Shown piece by piece: positions 1 through 9,541 of a DNA stretch of 64,000 nt (positions are counted from its first letter, which is position 1; each line of letters starts with the position of its first letter). The position numbers and the translations under genes were made by a program. Under the pieces are notes generated by a model. That model saw only the letters and a program-made list of their open reading frames with translations. It ran no database searches and was not told where the DNA came from. The stretch is from Yponomeuta sedellus (lineage: Eukaryota; Arthropoda; Insecta; Lepidoptera; Yponomeutidae), in the NCBI GenBank assembly GCA_934045075.1, contig OW203722.1, forward strand, positions 6,740,763 to 6,804,762, written 5' to 3'.

Positions 1-237
1 GCGTGGACATGGCTCGTATCCCCTTATTGTGTTCAGTCGTGTTTGTTTGAAAAAAAGTAATAAAAATATAACTTTTTTTTATTTAGTGTTTAATTTACGT
101 TTTGTGTTAGTCTGTGTGGCGATAAATAAAATATGTATTTCTACTTCTTCTTCTGCTAGGTATAAAGTATGAGGCTGTGCGGAAATGTCAAGTCTAAGTA
201 ACTAAAACGCTCGAGATTAGAGACGGTAATTAACGGT
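1..237. other. AT-rich intergenic DNA, no gene seen
   Basis: No ORF or recognisable repeat core was found. The last 17 bases (221-237) are the left target-site duplication of the retroposon that follows. Confidence 0.5.
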
Positions 238-478
238 CATCATTATCAAGCCATTATCTCCCCACCGAGGGCACAAGTCTCTTCCCTGAGGAAGGTATAG
301 GCCATACTCCACCACGGGATTCAAGTCCGGATCGCTGAAGGCTTGCAAGACTAGTGGCTTGTCTTACTGTCAGAAGTTTTCAAGCCGCCCTAAGGCCTCT
401 GACTTGGCTTAGCAACTGCCATCTACCGACGGCAGCCACCACCAACTGCTTAACGTGCCTTACGAAGCACGGAAATGC
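238..478 (+). mobile_element. Repeat A, complete retroposon copy with 17-bp target duplication
   Basis: A 241-bp non-coding repeat running from the 'ccccaccgaggg' motif through 'ggaaggtataggccatactc' to a 3' end near 'acgaagcacgg'. It is flanked by 17-bp direct repeats (221-237 and 479-495, 16 of 17 identical, agacggtaatt[a/g]acggt), the sign of LINE-type target-primed insertion. At least nine more copies or fragments lie in this window. It encodes no protein, and I cannot assign it to a named family. Confidence 0.7.
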
Positions 479-723
479 AGACGGTAATTGACGGTATCGA
501 ACAGAAAATGTACCTCAATTATTCAGTAATCAATCAACAGCAGGCCTGCCAAATTTTACAAGATTTAAGACACTTAAGAGAAATGTTCTACTAACTACAT
601 AATAATATCAAGTTCTGCCACATTGCAATGCGCCAATATCGGCGTCGATTAGCCAGGACTATGATGGCAGGAGTCACGCGTTGTATGGCGATGAAATGTC
701 AGAATTTGACAATTATTGTTATC

Positions 724-900
724 AACCCTTGTATGTCCCCACTGCTGGGGCACGGGTCTTTTCCTGCATCGCAGGAAGGTTAGGCCATACTCCACCACGG
801 GGCCTAGTTCGGGTTGGTGGAGTATTGTAAGACAGTGGCGGGCCTTACTGTCAAAAGTTATTAAGCCGCAGGCCTCTGACATCGCTTAACGACTGCCATT
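724..900 (+). repeat. Repeat A, diverged copy
   Basis: Shares the order of motifs seen at 238-478 (cacgggtctt, aggttaggccatactccacc, ttactgtcaaaagtt, gcctctgac, aacgactgccat). The sequence is clearly diverged and ends where the 9-bp minisatellite starts. Confidence 0.6.
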
Positions 901-901
901 A

Positions 902-1115
902 CATTTCATTCGTTTCATTCGTTTCATTCATTTCATTCATTCGTTTCAATCGTTTCATTCGTTTTATTCTTTTCATTCGTTTCATTCGTTTCCTTCGTTT
1001 CATTCGTTTCAGTCGTTACATTCGTTTCATTTGTTCCATTTGTTCCATTCTTTCCATTCGTTTCATTTGTTTCATTCGTTGCATTCATTTCATTCGTTTC
1101 ATTTACATTTAATTT
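902..1115. repeat. Degenerate 9-bp minisatellite (cattcgttt)n
   Basis: About two dozen imperfect tandem copies of cattcgttt. Because 9 is a multiple of three, the minus strand reads as an open frame of Asn-Glu-Thr repeats. This is a by-product of the repeat and not a gene. Confidence 0.9.
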
Positions 1116-1142
1116 CATTTCGTTATAATATTACGGAAATAG

Positions 1143-1180
1143 GAAAGAGACCCGTGCCCCTCGGTGGGGGCATAATGGGT
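1143..1180 (-). repeat. Repeat A, short 5' fragment
   Basis: Reverse complement of the start of repeat A (agagacccgtgcccctcggt, then gggggcataatgggtt). Confidence 0.6.
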
Positions 1181-1620
1181 TGATGATGACGATTACGAGA
1201 CTAGAGACGTCTCTCAAGAGAAAGCCCGAGGAACAGAGAAATACTATGTTCAGAATAAGCAAAACCTTTTATAAACCCGACGTAAAAAATAGCCCCTAAA
1301 CGCGCCCTTTCAGGCAAATAGCTCACTCATTACTGCCCTTTAGACGTCAGGCCCACAGCACAGATCACGCCGAGCCCGCCGGACAAACGAGCGCCACTAA
1401 GGACCAAAGGCTGACTGTACCCTAATAAATAAAATGGGGGAGAAGTCGCCCGAGGGCGCTTGGCGATCGGCCCACTGAAAAAATGCACCGGCCACCTCGC
1501 CAAGATATATTGGATAGCAACCGTGGAGCCTTAAATACATACGAAATATAGACAAGACATAGGCATCATTTATTGATAATATTCATTACAAATCAAGGTA
1601 AAACAAATTATATATGAAAT

Positions 1621-1945
1621 GAAAAGGTTTTATTGAAAGTAGCACAGAAACTGCGGCTTAATGAACGTTGCAATTCAAACTAGGTGTCCATTTCAAAATC
1701 TAGATCATTTTGGAGTAAAAATGGACAAAAAAAACTCCAAACTTAGTCTTTCCTAAGTCCTTAATTAACATAGTTTACATACTCGTATGTAATTATTATA
1801 AAACATAGAACTCATACATTGTACTGGCTTTAATTCCAGACCTCATTGTCATCTAAATAATCCTTTATATTATAGTAGCCTTTTAGGCACAAAGTGTGCT
1901 TAACGTATTTTTTGAACCGCGATTCAGGCAAGCTTAAAATATGAA
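1621..1945 (-). pseudogene. 3' end of a jockey/CR1-like LINE (5'-truncated)
   Basis: Minus-strand translation of about 1830-1935 gives a short C-terminal reverse-transcriptase tail with the pattern LPESRFKKYVKHTL then YYNIKDYLDD, ending at a stop. It is followed by a non-coding 3' region. A second copy of the same region lies on the plus strand at about 42930-43205 with a near-identical tail. The bulk of the element (endonuclease and RT core) is absent, as expected of a 5'-truncated insertion. The clade name is an inference from the tail alone. Confidence 0.55.
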
Positions 1946-1989
1946 ATATAATATAATAGGAATCAAATTAAAAAAAAAAAACAAATTTA

Positions 1990-2190
1990 AGTGAAGTTAT
2001 AGTAGCAATACCACTTGCTAACCTTGAAGGAAAACATTGTGAGGAAACCTGAGTGTCCGAGGTGTTCAAATATCTTAGAGCTTGAAATTGCCAATCCGCG
2101 GTGGGCACGCGTGTTAATTAAGCCCATACTCTCTCTCTCTCTCTCTCTCTGAGACAAGGCCTGTGCCCTGCCCCCAATGAGACGTTTATA
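1990..2190 (+). repeat. Repeat C (SINE-like), partial
   Basis: Contains the family landmarks 'tagcaataccacttgctaac', 'aaacattgtgaggaaacctg', 'gaaattgccaatccgcgg' and a (ct)n run before 'gagacaaggcctgtgccc'. The best copies, at 39290-39560 and 44010-44300, continue into a tRNA-like head. The head is missing here. Confidence 0.55.
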
Positions 2191-2499
2191 AGCTACATAA
2201 AAAAAAATTGACAAATGTCAAAAATTACATGACAATAACATAAAATGTCGAACTATTAAACTATCTATACTTAATTTTATTTAATATTTTATTGTGAAAA
2301 ATATTTTAGAAAAATATTTTAGTAAAATATTTTTAACGTCCATTTTATAAGCGAGGAATTCGTCATACATATAACATCCAAAAACACTTCTCGATAAGCT
2401 TTAATTTTTATAATCTTTTTTGTTTCATTTTAAACGCAAACTCACTGCTTGCACTCATAATATACTCCAAAAATTTGTATTTGTTGTATTTATACGTGT

Positions 2500-2605
2500 A
2501 CTAACTTACTTGTGCACGTTGATGACGCGAAGGTGATCTGTCAGCATCGTAGCAATAGCAAGTGGCAGTCCCTGGTCTCTGCCCCTCTGGGACAAAGGCG
2601 TGAGG
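2500..2605 (+). repeat. Repeat E (LINE 3' tail), fragment
   Basis: Non-coding tail with 'gatgacgcgaaggtgatctg', 'gtggcagtccctggtctctg' and 'ctctgggacaaaggcgtgag'. The same tail follows a short RT-like C-terminus in the better copies at 7895-8200 and 28181-28500. It ends directly in the TATG microsatellite. Confidence 0.6.
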
Positions 2606-2771
2606 TTATGTATGTATTGTATGTATGTATGTATGTATGTATGTATGTATGTATGTATGTATGTATGTATGTATGTATGTATGTATGTATGTATGTATGT
2701 ATGTATGTATGTATGTATGTATGTATGTATGTATGTATGTATGTATGTATGTATGTATGTATGTATGTATG
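2606..2771. repeat. (TATG)n microsatellite, about 41 units
   Basis: An almost pure tetranucleotide run of about 166 bp. It is read through by spurious open frames on both strands (Met-Tyr-Val-Cys and Ile-His-Thr-Tyr repeats). It sits at the 3' end of the LINE E tail and may have grown from the element's tail. Confidence 0.97.
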
Positions 2772-2944
2772 TTATGTGTGTACGTATTTCTATGTCGCAT
2801 TATAGAATGAATTAAGGATTGAAGCACGACTTCGGAGGGTAATTAGGGCACAACAAAGCTTTAAGTGCTTGAGTTGTATGGATTACAGGCTTTCACTCGC
2901 ACGGGTAATTCCATTTGGGGGCAATCGGTGTCTATCATACTTTC

Positions 2945-3130
2945 CCACCATCCCACCAATATTATAAACGCGAAAGTTTGTAAATATGGATGGATGGATG
3001 TTTGTTACTCTTGCACGTAAAAACTACGGAATGGATTTTAATGGAACTTTACAAGAATATAACTTATACATCAGAATAACACATAGGCTACAATTTATAA
3101 AGATATTGTGTCATATTTTTCAAATACGAC
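2945..3130. repeat. Dispersed repeat fragment ('ataaacgcgaaagtttgt' type)
   Basis: The phrases 'attataaacgcgaaagtttg', 'ggatggatggatgtttgtta' and 'aaactacggaatggatttta' recur in diverged form near 3530-3660. This is a common form of dispersed, non-coding insect repeat, but I cannot name the family. Confidence 0.4.
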
Positions 3131-3173
3131 CCAAGAATTATTTATGTGATAATTGTAATGTCATATAATGTTA

Positions 3174-3436
3174 TTTTTTAAAACCTATTTAGAGGCTAAA
3201 AATTTCACCCATGCCGGGATTCGAACCCGCAACCTCTGGCTATCCGTACCAGCGCTCTATATTGAGCTCTCAATCTCAATACTCAATTAATTAATACTCA
3301 ATTGGTAGAGCGCTGGTACGGATAGCCAGAGGTTGCGGGTTCGAATCCCGGCATGGGTGAAATTTTTAGCCTCTAAATAGGTTTTAAAATTTGTTCCTTA
3401 GCACGGGTTAGGGCATTAAAAATAAAAATAGTGTAA
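3174..3436. mobile_element. Head-to-head inverted dimer of tRNA-derived SINE T
   Basis: Two copies of the tRNA-like SINE T face each other. The left one is inverted (about 3179-3265), the right one forward (about 3300-3436), giving a near-perfect hairpin. Both contain the B-box motif ggttcgaatcccgg (inverted on the left) and the tail 'agcctctaaataggtttt'. The whole is flanked by a 13-bp direct repeat (TCATATAATGTTA, 3161-3173 and 3437-3449), so it was inserted as one unit. These are not working tRNA genes. Confidence 0.75.
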
Positions 3437-3568
3437 TCATATAATGTTAGTTCTTTTCTATGCCATACTAATATAAGCAACTCGAAATACTAATCCTGCG
3501 CAGACGAAGTCGCGGGCACCAGCTTGTAATGTTATAAAATGTGAAAGTTTGTGTCTTCACAAATTCTG

Positions 3569-3648
3569 TGTTTGTGAAGATGTCTGGATGTTTGTGAAGA
3601 TGTCTGGATGTTTGTGAAGACGTCTGGATGTTTGTGAAGACGTCTGGG
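3569..3648. repeat. Four tandem copies of a 20-bp unit
   Basis: Unit tgtttgtgaagatgtctgga. Copies 3 and 4 carry a shared t-to-c change, which suggests stepwise duplication. The array lies within a dispersed repeat of the 'gaaagtttgt' type. Confidence 0.9.
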
Positions 3649-3678
3649 TGTTTGTTACTCAATCACGCAATGCAAAAT

Positions 3679-4291
3679 TAGGTACGTAATTTTACCGAAA
3701 AACCAGGTAAAATACGGATATTTTACGGTAATTTATATATATTACGGTAAAATTACCGGCTACGTATGTATGCTGAAAAGTATGGCGGGGAGTGAGACGA
3801 GCGTGAAAGAAGTGTTTTATGGTGGATTATTTAACCACCATATAGCAAATAGAACAAAACAGTGCAACATCACTTTTCAAATTCTCTCAAGAAGTCCGTG
3901 TGAAGTCTCATGAAAGTCCCACATCTTTATTTAACTAAATATCACATACATTCGACATCTATCATCACTCATTCATTACCTAGCATTTATTGATGATAAT
4001 TAAAGTTTCGCAAGAAATCTCACTGACACTGGCTAATTTGCAAACCGCACAAGCCATGAAGAAGAGAAAAAAAAATAGTGATAATCGGTTGCAGTGAGTG
4101 ACTGGCTCCATCTGTTGCACGGACTCGGAACTTTCATAAATTGCAGCTGCGCGGTCGCAATAGTATTCTTAGTAAGAGTAAATCATATTTTACCCATTTT
4201 TACCGTAATTTACCATAAAATATAATATTTTACGTAAAATATGGTAAATTACCGAATTTTACGAGAGTAATATTACCGCTTTACATCCCTA
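3679..4291. mobile_element. Candidate non-autonomous DNA element with ATTTTACCG-rich ends
   Basis: Both ends are rich in inverted attttaccg / cggtaaaat words (3680-3760 and 4185-4291). They read TAGGTACGTAATTTTACCG and, on the reverse strand, TAGGGATGTAAAGCGG. The ends resemble hAT-type non-autonomous elements, but the terminal repeat is imperfect and I could not find an exact 8-bp target duplication. No coding content is seen. Confidence 0.35.
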
Positions 4292-4866
4292 TCTGCAACG
4301 CATTAGTGGTCATTTAGCATACATGTTTAAATGCATTTACTGAATATGTGACAATCCACCTAATCTCGCGTAATAGTTACAATTTGGTAGTACCTTATCT
4401 TATTTTATCTTAGGTAGGCTTCACAGTTAAGTGCCCACTTCTCAGAATACGGCCAGAAAAACGTTCATCAAAGGACCGTACAAAATAACGCGCCGATTCT
4501 GCGACAATCGATTCACGTGTCCGGGCACGCGCGCTAAATTACTCCCAAAAAAACAGGTAATGCGCTGCCGGAGCCGGCCTAGATATTTATATCCGCGGGC
4601 CCCATTAGCCTTCTTCTGGCCGCCTAGAAAAACATAATACCTACGAGCGAGCAGAGGAAAATAATGATAATAACAATGGCCTGAATATCCCATATCACCT
4701 GAGCGATCGCGCCCGCAATATCGGCATACCGACGCGGCGGCATCCGCTTAATAGTTGTGTGTTAATATCGCCCCTTAATTATACGTCGAAGATGGCACAT
4801 CTCAGCCGCCTCTCACCACCCTATACGGAGATTCTTAATACCTATAATAAAAATTATGCAGTCTTT
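4292..4866. other. Intergenic, no feature recognised
   Basis: Overlapping short open frames exist on both strands at 4431-4693, but neither shows family motifs or codon-like periodicity that I can see. It includes a GC-rich patch near 4570-4620. Confidence 0.4.
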
Positions 4867-4990
4867 ATACGTCCCATTGTCGGGCGTAGGCAGTCTCTCA
4901 GAGAGAGTATGGGCGTTGGCCGTCTCTCAGAGAGAGAATATGGCTTTCAATGGGCTTTGGGGTGCCAACTAGCGCCACCAATAGAATGAA
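4867..4990 (-). repeat. Repeat C fragment
   Basis: Shows the 'tacgtcccattgtcgggcgt ... ctctcagagagagtatgggc' landmark of repeat C, partly duplicated (the ctctcagagaga motif occurs twice). Confidence 0.45.
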
Positions 4991-5204
4991 AATCGAAACT
5001 TATTTTATAATACATTTTTCATACAGCAATCATCAAAACCCTTAATAGCTATTATAACTATATTTAGAATATGCAGCCTAGAACGTAGTATCAACATACT
5101 ACTTTTTAGGCTGTATGTTGACAACTAGTTATAGAACGTACACTCTAGATTCTAGGAGCAACAACCTAGGACTTTAATCGATTTCCGCTAAAAACGCCCG
5201 TTTT

Positions 5205-5400
5205 TCATTCATAGTCGTTGGCATTAGCCCGTTCATTCGTCTTTGCATACACGCACGACGGTTGCGGGTACTTTTTATCCTGCACTTTGCTAATATGTGG
5301 GGAGTCCCTTGCCAGCCCTCCCACCTACATTGGCTAAATTTATTTGTTTTGTCAATCTTCTTCTTTCATCGCCTCCACACGCAACATTCCTTTTTCAATT
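5205..5400 (-). repeat. Repeat E (LINE 3' tail), diverged copy
   Basis: On the minus strand it matches the order of motifs in the 28181-28500 copy: a ggtgggagggctggcaagg stretch, then 'actccccacatattagcaaa', then a 'gataaaaagtacccgcaacc' stretch. Confidence 0.5.
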
Positions 5401-6029
5401 ATAAACAAACAGCAACATAGAATACGCTTACTTTACTTTTCAAAATTCTTTATTATATAACATGATTTATAACAGTTACAGCTTTTACACAAAATAATAA
5501 ATGTATAAACTGGCATCTAAATTAATTGTATTTACTTTATTAGACTGCAGTCGCCTTTAAAAGTTAAGTAAAATGTGGAAATAACAAGATGATAATTATA
5601 CCTTAGAGAATAAACAATTGCATTACAACCATATTTTTGACTACTTAGTTAGGTAGTTCATTCAACGACAGGGACTGTATGGAGAACATAGAATATAGTG
5701 ATTAAATAATTAACAGCGAAACAATGTCATAACCATTGAGACCCAATAAAAGGCCGAATCCGAATAACAATTTCGATAGGGACAGATATAAAACTGGGCT
5801 AGATGACCGCGATGCGAACGGGACGAATGTTATCCGTTAATCTTGATTGGGCGAAAATGTTTTGTTTATTTATCATTGCGGATGAGAGGAGCGGGCTCGG
5901 TCACTGTATAAACTGCAGCGAGAAGCACTACTTCGCTTTATTTTACAGTTTTGACACGTTTTTTGTAATAGGCATCGATTTTAATTAGGCCGGTTCCAAC
6001 TACTTTTTATCTTCCCCTTCCTTCCGGCG
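5401..6029. other. Intergenic, no feature recognised
   Basis: AT-rich. A 61-codon open frame at 5803-5988 has no recognisable motif. Confidence 0.4.
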
Positions 6030-6145
6030 TGCGGGCATGCAACAACTTATGAACATTGATGAAGCGGAGGTGATCTGTCAGAATCGTGGCAACTGGCAGT
6101 CCCTGGTCTCTGCCTACCTTTCTGGGATACAAGCTTGAAGTTATG
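6030..6145 (+). repeat. Repeat E (LINE 3' tail), fragment
   Basis: Contains 'gatgaagcggaggtgatctg', 'ggcagtccctggtctctgcc' and 'tctgggatacaagcttgaag', then a short (gttac)n run. Confidence 0.6.
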
Positions 6146-6166
6146 TTACGTTACGTTACGTAATAA

Positions 6167-6331
6167 GGCTTAGCACGCATTGCGAATAATATCGCCGCGA
6201 TATTTTTTTTCTGACGGATTTTCGCGAAATCGCGTACCGATTTGGTTGGGGAATTATTATTGGAATTATTTTATCTCAAAGGTTTTCTCGAAAAAAATCA
6301 CGCGGTGATAAATCGTCACGCGTGCTAAGCC
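6167..6331. mobile_element. 165-bp MITE, Harbinger-like, TAA target duplication
   Basis: The ends are inverted: GGCTTAGCACGC on the left and GCGTGCTAAGCC on the right. The match continues imperfectly for about 45 bp on each side (both arms reach a poly-T run). The element is flanked by TAA at 6164-6166 and 6332-6334. A 3-bp T-A-A-type target site and GG-starting ends fit the PIF/Harbinger superfamily. The assignment is inference because there is no transposase. Confidence 0.65.
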
Positions 6332-6604
6332 TAAGTTAACTGTTACAATCATAGTGGTGGTGTCGCAGCGGTTACGTGCGAGTGTTCGTGAGTTCAAAAC
6401 CCGGCGTATATCAATGACTTTGTTTTCCAAATTTGTCTTTGTGACTGAACCTTTGTTTTTGTAACTAAATCTTCAGATTATGCACAAGCAGGTATACATC
6501 TGGCGCATAATCGAAACGAATGGAGAGCTCTGGTGGCGGAAGCTGCCCCATAGTCACGTCGCTCAGCCATCACTCAGAAAATCCAAATAAATGATTCATC
6601 TATC

Positions 6605-6790
6605 TATCTAAGTAAAGTTAGTGTCGATACCACTCGCTAAGTTAAAAAAAATAACCTGAGCGTCTGAGATGTTCAGATACCTCAGAGCTTGAAATTGCCA
6701 ATCTGTATTGGCCACGCGTGGTAATTAAGCCCATGCTCTATCTCTAAGAGAAGGCATGGGCCGCGCAGGGAAACGTATATATTATATAGG
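6605..6790 (+). repeat. Repeat C, partial copy
   Basis: Shares 'gataccactcgctaagtt', 'gcttgaaattgccaatctg', 'ggtaattaagcccatgctct' and 'gagaaggcatgggcc' with the copies at 1990-2190 and 21002-21140. Confidence 0.55.
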
Positions 6791-6943
6791 CTTTATAAAA
6801 ACCCATTCCAGTTTACCTAACTGTCCTGTCGTAGCTACATAAACTATTACGGTAAACCTTAATAATCGACTTATAATTGAACACTAGCCGATGCCCGCGA
6901 GTTCGTCCGCGCCGAACTTTCGATGTGTCATCATTATCACCGT

Positions 6944-7375
6944 CATCATCAAACCATTATAATATATCCCCACCGAGGGACACGGGTCTCATCCCTAAGG
7001 AAGGTATAGACCATACTCCACCACGTCGGTAAGGCCTGCAAGACTAGTGGCTAGTCTTACTGTCGACGACCTCTGTGGCGTAGCGGTAGCGCAAGCCTAC
7101 CATGCAAGAGGTCCAGGGCTCGAACCCCGGCTGGGGATAAAAAAAACCCCAGGTCTTGGATGTTTACATGTTTGTGATGTCGTTGTTTCTGGTTCCCACG
7201 ACACAGGGCAGCCTAGTGTGGGACCAGAAGCAATGTATGTGCCTGTATGTAAATGTTATGTTATGTTAGTTTTCAAGCCGCCTAAGGCCTCTGAGTAGGC
7301 TTAACGACTGCCTTCTATCGACGGCGGCCGGCATCAACTACTTAACTTGCCTTACGAAGCACGATGTGTATTTTC
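6944..7375 (+). repeat. Repeat A copy split by SINE B
   Basis: Left part 6944-7060 runs from 'atatccccaccgaggg' to 'ctagtcttactgtc'. Right part about 7263-7375 resumes at 'gttttcaagccgcctaagg' and ends near 'cttacgaagcacg'. SINE B lies between. No clear target duplication is seen at the junctions, and a few bases of repeat A (corresponding to 'agaa') are missing. Confidence 0.65.
7061..7262 (+). mobile_element. SINE B (tRNA-derived head), inserted in repeat A
   Basis: The head starts 'gacctctgtggcgtagcggt' (A-box-like) and has a B-box-like 'gggctcgaaccccggc'. The body reads 'ccccaggtcttggatgttta', 'tgtttctggttcccacgaca' and ends in a (atgtt)n tail. The fold and boxes resemble a Gly-type tRNA. 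Closely related copies sit in both giant elements (19631-19839, 27487-27695). Confidence 0.75.
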
Positions 7376-7894
7376 ATAGACAAAGAACCTTCTTTGTCTA
7401 TGGTATTTTCTATAATCTACCCAGTGCTACACCTCCGGATATCGCCGGTCAACCGTTCTGACTTGACTTAGTCACAAACATACACTTCAAACACACACAC
7501 ACACTCGCTTTTCTAGTGGTAGTAACATTACATATTCATTACATCGATAGAAAGAGACCTGGAGGCTTATTCTTAGACAAAAGTTAACGAAACTAGTGGA
7601 AGACAACTGGTTTCGTAAACTTTTACATTACCGCCACAAAGGCTTAACGCGTTTGTGTTTCTGAACTTGGAGTGCCAATGTAAGAAGCTTGAAAATGTTT
7701 TTTTAACTCTTCTAGCGTTAAAACAGTAGAAAGATCCTCTTTGAATGTAAATGCGACTTAAATATATCTTTTTATTGAAAACTTTGAAGCTTCACATGGA
7801 ATTATTTATAGCTTCAAAAGAAAGTAAAAATGAGAAAGAAATTAAATGAGTAATGAGGAGTATGTGAGATGTTACTTTCAACTACGTTTCATTC
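7376..7894. other. Intergenic, no gene seen
   Basis: Contains a short inverted match 'aaagaaccttctttgtct' near 7380-7400 and a (ac)n run near 7490. No convincing coding signal. Confidence 0.4.
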
Positions 7895-8200
7895 AGGTTT
7901 GATTAGAAAACGTTGTGGACTAAAAGAGGATGTAGTAACTCGAATTGAGCATGGAATGTTGAGTTGGTTTGGACACGTGTTGAAATGTTGACAAAACAAA
8001 TATATCGAGCAAATGTGGGTGGATGGTCCGGTAAGGCACAGCCCAGGTGAATATACTTCGACTAAATAGGGATAAAAAGTACCCGAAACCGGCGTTCGTG
8101 CATGCAACGTATAATAAACGTTGATGAAGCGAAGATGATCTAATCAGGATCGTGGCAAGTTGCAGTCCCTGATCTCTTCCCACCACTCTGGGATACAGGC
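7895..8200 (+). pseudogene. Repeat E, LINE 3' end with degraded RT tail
   Basis: The first part reads 'gttgagttggtttggacacg ... gtgggtggatggtccggtaaggcac', the degraded equivalent of the 'HVxRM ... GGRAGKGRP' tail seen at 28181-28380. It is followed by the repeat E 3' UTR motifs ('gatgaagcgaagatgatct', 'agtccctgatctcttccc'). It is out of frame and 5'-truncated. Confidence 0.55.
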
Positions 8201-8228
8201 GGGAGTTTATAAACAATATATTGTTATA

Positions 8229-8365
8229 TTCTTTTTTAATGCACTAACCCGTACTAAGGACAATTTGTCGGGATTCGAACCCGCGACCTCTGGCTATCCG
8301 TGCCAGAGGTCGAGGGTTCGAATCCCGGCATGGGTGGATTTTTTAGCCTCTAAATAGGGTTTTAA
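8229..8365. mobile_element. Inverted SINE T dimer folded at the anticodon arm
   Basis: The left arm is inverted SINE T (aatgcactaacccgtac ... cgggattcgaacccgc), the right arm forward SINE T (gggttcgaatcccggcatgg ... agcctctaaatagg). The two meet exactly at the tRNA-like anticodon arm (ctctggc-tatccgt-gccagag). A 14-bp direct repeat AATATATTGTTATA flanks it (8215-8228 and 8366-8379), so it is a single insertion. Confidence 0.75.
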
Positions 8366-8496
8366 AATATATTGTTATAGTTATGTTTATCGTAGCTTCA
8401 GGGTGAACTGGCCTCAAAAAAACTTTGTGGCTGCAAAATCTTGCAGAGTGGTTCAACACGAGAAACATTAAAACTCCTCCGAGCCGCAAGGTCACG

Positions 8497-8632
8497 GTAC
8501 AAACATTGGCCTTTACATCTATGTAATGAGATGATTCATACAGCGTCCAGTGGCATCTTCACTCACACTAGATGGGTGAAGGAACCACTCGAATGCTGTA
8601 GTGCCTGGGAAATGGTTTTAGATAGTATTTCT
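8497..8632 (-). repeat. SINE D, 3' fragment
   Basis: Matches the 3' half of the full SINE D at 21177-21570 in the same orientation ('ggcctttacatctatgtaat', 'cagcgtccagtggcatcttc', 'cactagatgggtgaaggaac', 'tagtgcctgggaaatggttt'). Confidence 0.65.
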
Positions 8633-8639
8633 TAATGAG

Positions 8640-8780
8640 ATTGGTAGGCAGTCCACCGACACGATGGTCAGACGACATCGTGAGGGTTGCGGGTCAGAAA
8701 TGGATCAGATTAGCACAGGACCGTGAGGAATGGCGCAGTAAAATTTGTAAGTCTTTATGATGTTAAGTAACTTCAAAAAT
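8640..8780 (+). pseudogene. RTE-type LINE, extreme 3' end
   Basis: Plus-strand translation gives a C-terminal RT tail with the pattern PPTRWSDDIVRVAG, then W..LAQDREEWRSK and a stop. The R-W-x-D-D-I ... A-G-x-x-W ... A-x-D-R-x-x-W pattern is typical of the end of RTE-clade polyproteins. Only the last ~40 codons remain. A second RTE tail with its own target duplication lies inside Transib at 14464-14628. Confidence 0.6.
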
Positions 8781-8934
8781 GTATCCTTATGTTTGTAATT
8801 GAATAAATCTTTACTTTACTTTTCTTAAAACAGAGGCCTATGCCCAGCAGTGGGTTGATGTGCTTGATTATAGACAGATAGACCCGTTTAATATATAACT
8901 ATGGTTTTAAATGGTGTAGGCTTTCCCAGCACCT

Positions 8935-9320
8935 ATGGTACAAAACAGCCACAATTATAGCCAACCTCCGATAGCAGATGGCGCCAGAAGAAGAAATAGA
9001 AGCACAAACACGTGCCTAGCGACAAATAAAAAGATCCCAACTCCTGTAAGGAAGAACCTGTACTTTCGTTCATAATCCGGCAGTCCCTGATCAAACACGG
9101 CCGGACGGATTCCTGTAAAGTTCCATCAATCGCTGCCGACGGTACATTAATTAATGTAACGGAGAGCAAATATCCGCGAGTGGAGGCGAGAGGCGCAAAC
9201 AGCGTCTGTTTGTGCCGATTTAGCTCTGTAATTAATAACCGGCCATCCTGAGAGGACTCCGCTCCTCTAGGTCGCTGCACCCATACCGAGTGTTTCAAAA
9301 AGGTGTATTGAAACTTGAAA
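8935..9320. other. Intergenic, no feature recognised
   Basis: A 121-codon minus-strand open frame at 8933-9298 has no recognisable domain, and I do not call it. Confidence 0.4.
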
Positions 9321-9329
9321 CTTTATTAG

Positions 9330-9517
9330 TGCCTAGCTGACCCAGCGAACTTCGTACCGCCTAACAGTCGATTCTTTTTTTTCATTATTCACTCCGTAAA
9401 AACCATCCTCGTACTTCAAAGAATATTCTAGAAAAAGAATTAGCGAAATCGGTTCAGCTGCTGTCGAGATTTGCGCTTACCAACACATTCAGCAATTAAT
9501 TTTTATATTATAGATAG
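9330..9517. repeat. Dispersed repeat G, copy 1
   Basis: Starts 'tagctgacccagcgaacttc', continues with 'gtcgattctt' and 'ccatcctcgtacttcaaaga', and ends 'cagcaattaatttttatatt'. Copy 2 at 22902-23086 has the same order and extent. Non-coding. Confidence 0.7.
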
Positions 9518-9534
9518 ATGAAGCGGTAAGTATA

Positions 9535-9541
9535 CTATTAT
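9535..9541. repeat. Left 7-bp target duplication of left giant element (CTATTAT)
   Basis: The same seven bases follow the other end at 20953-20959. Confidence 0.85.

Noticed and set aside
933..1118. Asn-Glu-Thr-rich small protein
   Set aside because: Read entirely from a 9-bp minisatellite on one strand.
2512..2827. Open frames of 60-97 codons on both strands
   Set aside because: They are translations of the (TATG)n microsatellite.
3679..4291. Firm hAT assignment
   Set aside because: The ends look right but no exact 8-bp duplication was found, so it is left as a low-confidence candidate.
8933..9298. 121-codon minus-strand gene
   Set aside because: Composition and motifs give no support, and it is an isolated frame in repeat-rich DNA.
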